NCBI GenBank assembly: GCA_902475475.1
Contig: CABRZY010000077.1
Coordinates: forward strand, 1 to 7,826
From: an uncultured Collinsella sp.
Lineage (GTDB): Bacteria; Actinomycetota; Coriobacteriia; Coriobacteriales; Coriobacteriaceae
Length of the DNA stretch: 7,826 bases
Direction: 5' to 3'
Shown here: positions 6,623 through 7,826 of the stretch, in pieces
How positions within the stretch are numbered: position 1 is the first letter of the stretch
How the letters are laid out: each line of letters starts with the position of its first letter
The notes under the pieces: model-generated
What the model saw: only the letters and a program-made list of their open reading frames with translations
Told to the model about the DNA's origin: nothing
Database searches by the model: none
Position numbers and translations under genes: made by a program

Positions 6623-7189
6623 TTAGATCTCCATGACCTCGGCTTCTTTTTCCTTCAGAAGCTCCTCGACCTTGGCGACATACTCATCGGTGTGCTTCTG
6701 GACCTTGGCCTGCTCGCGACGGACATCGTCCTCGGTGAGCTCCTCATCGCGCTCGAGCTTGTTGTTGAAGTCGCGACGGATGTTACGGATAGACACCTTG
6801 GCCTGCTCGGCGTACTCGCGGCACTCCTTGACGAGCTCGCGACGACGCTCCTCGGTGGGAGCCGGGAACGGCAGACGAACGACGGTGCCATCGGAGTTGG
6901 GGGTAATGCCCAGATCGGAAGCGCCGATGGCCTTGACGATAGCATTGATGAGTGCCTTGTCCCACGGCTCGATGAGCAGCATGTGGGCCTCGGGGGATAA
7001 CCGTATGCCGATTTTGGTCGCGAGCAGGCTGACGGCGGCAACCTGCGTGACCGGCGTGGGAACACCGTAATAATCGACGGTGATGTCGGACAGAATGTTG
7101 GCATTGGCGCGGCCGGTACGGACCTTGGAGAAGTTATGCTTGAGGGACTCGAGCGACTTGTCCATATGGGCGGTGATGTTCTCTGCCAT
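6623..7189 (-). CDS. frr: Ribosome recycling factor
   Basis: Frr (RRF) works with EF-G to split the post-termination 70S ribosome so that the subunits can be reused. The protein is 188 residues, against the usual ~185. Residues 1-30 and about 107-188 form the long three-helix bundle of domain I, and 31-105 form the small beta domain II. Recognisable signatures are VRTGRANANIL at 23-33, DYYGVPTP at 39-46, IEPWDK at 73-78, SDLGITPNSDG at 91-101 and RNIRRD at 135-140, the last on the helix whose arginines contact 23S rRNA. The C-terminal third is very rich in Lys and Glu, as expected for the helical bundle. The ATG at 7189 follows the pyrH stop by two bases and has a strong AGGAGG site 7 bases upstream. 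The stop TAA is separated from the uppS GTG by one base. The pyrH-frr pair is one of the most conserved adjacencies in bacteria. Identity is secure. Confidence 0.98.
   Translation of the reverse strand: MAENITAHMDKSLESLKHNFSKVRTGRANANILSDITVDYYGVPTPVTQVAAVSLLATKIGIRLSPEAHMLLIEPWDKALINAIVKAIGASDLGITPNSDGTVVRLPFPAPTEERRRELVKECREYAEQAKVSIRNIRRDFNNKLERDEELTEDDVRREQAKVQKHTDEYVAKVEELLKEKEAEVMEI
6629..6632 (-). promoter_or_regulatory. Ribosome binding site of uppS
   Basis: GGAG sits 7 bases before the GTG at 6621, inside the last codons of frr. It supports the GTG as the uppS start. Confidence 0.65.
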
Positions 7190-7191
7190 GC

Positions 7192-7826
7192 TTAATCCTC
7201 CTGATAGACGAGCGTGCCGACGGGCTCACCCGCGAGCGCGCGCTTGACGGTGTCCTCGCCATCGATGTTGAGGACCAAAATCGGCATACGGTTATCCTGG
7301 CACAGTGCCGTAGCCGTGGAATCCATAACCTGCAGACCGCGGACGAGAACCTCGTGATAGGTGATCTTGTCAAAGCGGACGGCGTCGGCACACTTGACGG
7401 GGTCCTTGTCATAGATGCCGTCGACCTTGGTGGCTTTAATCAGAATCTCGGCGCCGATCTCGCACGCACGAAGAGCCGCGGCGGTGTCGGTCGTAAAGTA
7501 CGGATTGCCCGAACCGGCGGCAAAGATAACGACGTTGCCCTTGGAAAGGTGGTTGATGGCGCGACGGCGAATATAGGGCTCGCAGATCTCGTTCATCTGG
7601 ATAGCGCTCATCACGCGGCAGGGAACATCGTTGTGCTCGAAGGCATCCTGCAGGGCGAGCGCGTTCATAACGGTCGCGAGCATGCCCATATAATCGGCCT
7701 GAGCACGCTCCATGCCACCGGCAGCGCCTGCCATGCCGCGGAAAATATTGCCGCCGCCGACAACGACGCCGACCTCATGGCCAACGGCGAGCAGCTCCTT
7801 GACCTGCTTGGCAAGATGGTCGGTAA
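7192..7826 (-). CDS. pyrH: UMP kinase, 5' end cut by window edge
   Basis: UMP kinase phosphorylates UMP to UDP with ATP in the cytoplasm, feeding all UTP and CTP synthesis. It belongs to the amino-acid-kinase fold and is normally a hexamer. The window holds 210 complete codons and the stop; the family is about 240 residues, so only the first ~30 residues (start codon and first glycine-rich strand) are missing. Numbering from the first complete codon, visible signatures are VGGGN followed by FRG at 22-30 (nucleotide-binding loop), the R-x-x-AD-x-x-GM-x-AT-x-x-N segment at 40-54 (UMP site), GSGNPYFTTDTAA at 104-116, which is a hallmark of PyrH, and KVDGIYDKDP at 133-142. It ends YQED-TAA two bases before frr, and its last codons carry the frr ribosome binding site. 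It is the first gene of the block visible here; in related genomes tsf and rpsB lie just upstream, which cannot be checked. Identity is secure. Confidence 0.97.
   Translation of the reverse strand, partial: TDHLAKQVKELLAVGHEVGVVVGGGNIFRGMAGAAGGMERAQADYMGMLATVMNALALQDAFEHNDVPCRVMSAIQMNEICEPYIRRRAINHLSKGNVVIFAAGSGNPYFTTDTAAALRACEIGAEILIKATKVDGIYDKDPVKCADAVRFDKITYHEVLVRGLQVMDSTATALCQDNRMPILVLNIDGEDTVKRALAGEPVGTLVYQED
7197..7202 (-). promoter_or_regulatory. Ribosome binding site of frr
   Basis: AGGAGG lies 7 bases before the frr ATG and inside the last codons of pyrH. It fixes the frr start at 7189 and suggests that frr translation is coupled to termination on pyrH. Confidence 0.85.

Noticed and set aside
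5803..6636. 277-codon open frame on the plus strand opposite uppS
   Set aside because: It is a shadow of uppS with no motif, and it crosses both uppS boundaries.

Overview
The window is a dense, single-direction block of housekeeping genes, all on the minus strand. Read in the direction of transcription (right to left) the order is pyrH (5' end cut by the window edge), frr, uppS, cdsA, dxr, rseP, ispG and proS (3' part missing). The high GC content, the protein character and an order that resembles the Gram-positive pyrH-frr-uppS-cdsA-dxr-rseP-(ispG)-proS block suggest an actinobacterium. My best guess is a Coriobacteriia member (Collinsella/Olsenella type), but that is inference from gene order and protein flavour, not from a search.

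Layout: pyrH 7192-7826 (partial), frr 6623-7189, uppS 5827-6621, cdsA 4925-5824, dxr 3738-4925, rseP 2353-3714, ispG 1257-2339, proS 39-1256 (interrupted). Spacings are 2, 1, 2, -1, 23, 13 and 0 bases. Most starts have a clear Shine-Dalgarno sequence 6-9 bases upstream, inside the end of the preceding gene. This is what an operon with translational coupling looks like. I see no promoter, terminator, RNA gene, repeat array or mobile element, and no gene-free stretch longer than 23 bases.

The genes join several core processes. These are pyrimidine nucleotide supply (UMP kinase), ribosome recycling, isoprenoid precursor synthesis by the MEP pathway (Dxr, IspG), the polyprenyl carrier for cell-wall synthesis (UppS), phospholipid precursor synthesis (CdsA), intramembrane proteolysis (RseP) and tRNA charging (ProS).

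Two things stand out. First, the RseP-type site-2 protease carries an insert of roughly 110 residues between the GGY membrane-associated loop and the second membrane helix, on the expected cytosolic side. The first half of the insert looks like a winged-helix domain. Second, the first ~41 bases of the window do not continue proS on the minus strand. Read on the plus strand they encode WPVSVAPYEVAVIP, the start of the ProS anticodon-binding domain, which belongs further downstream in the same gene. The two pieces meet head to head at a CCGG palindrome, so this edge is a fold-back or inversion junction, most likely an assembly or amplification artefact.
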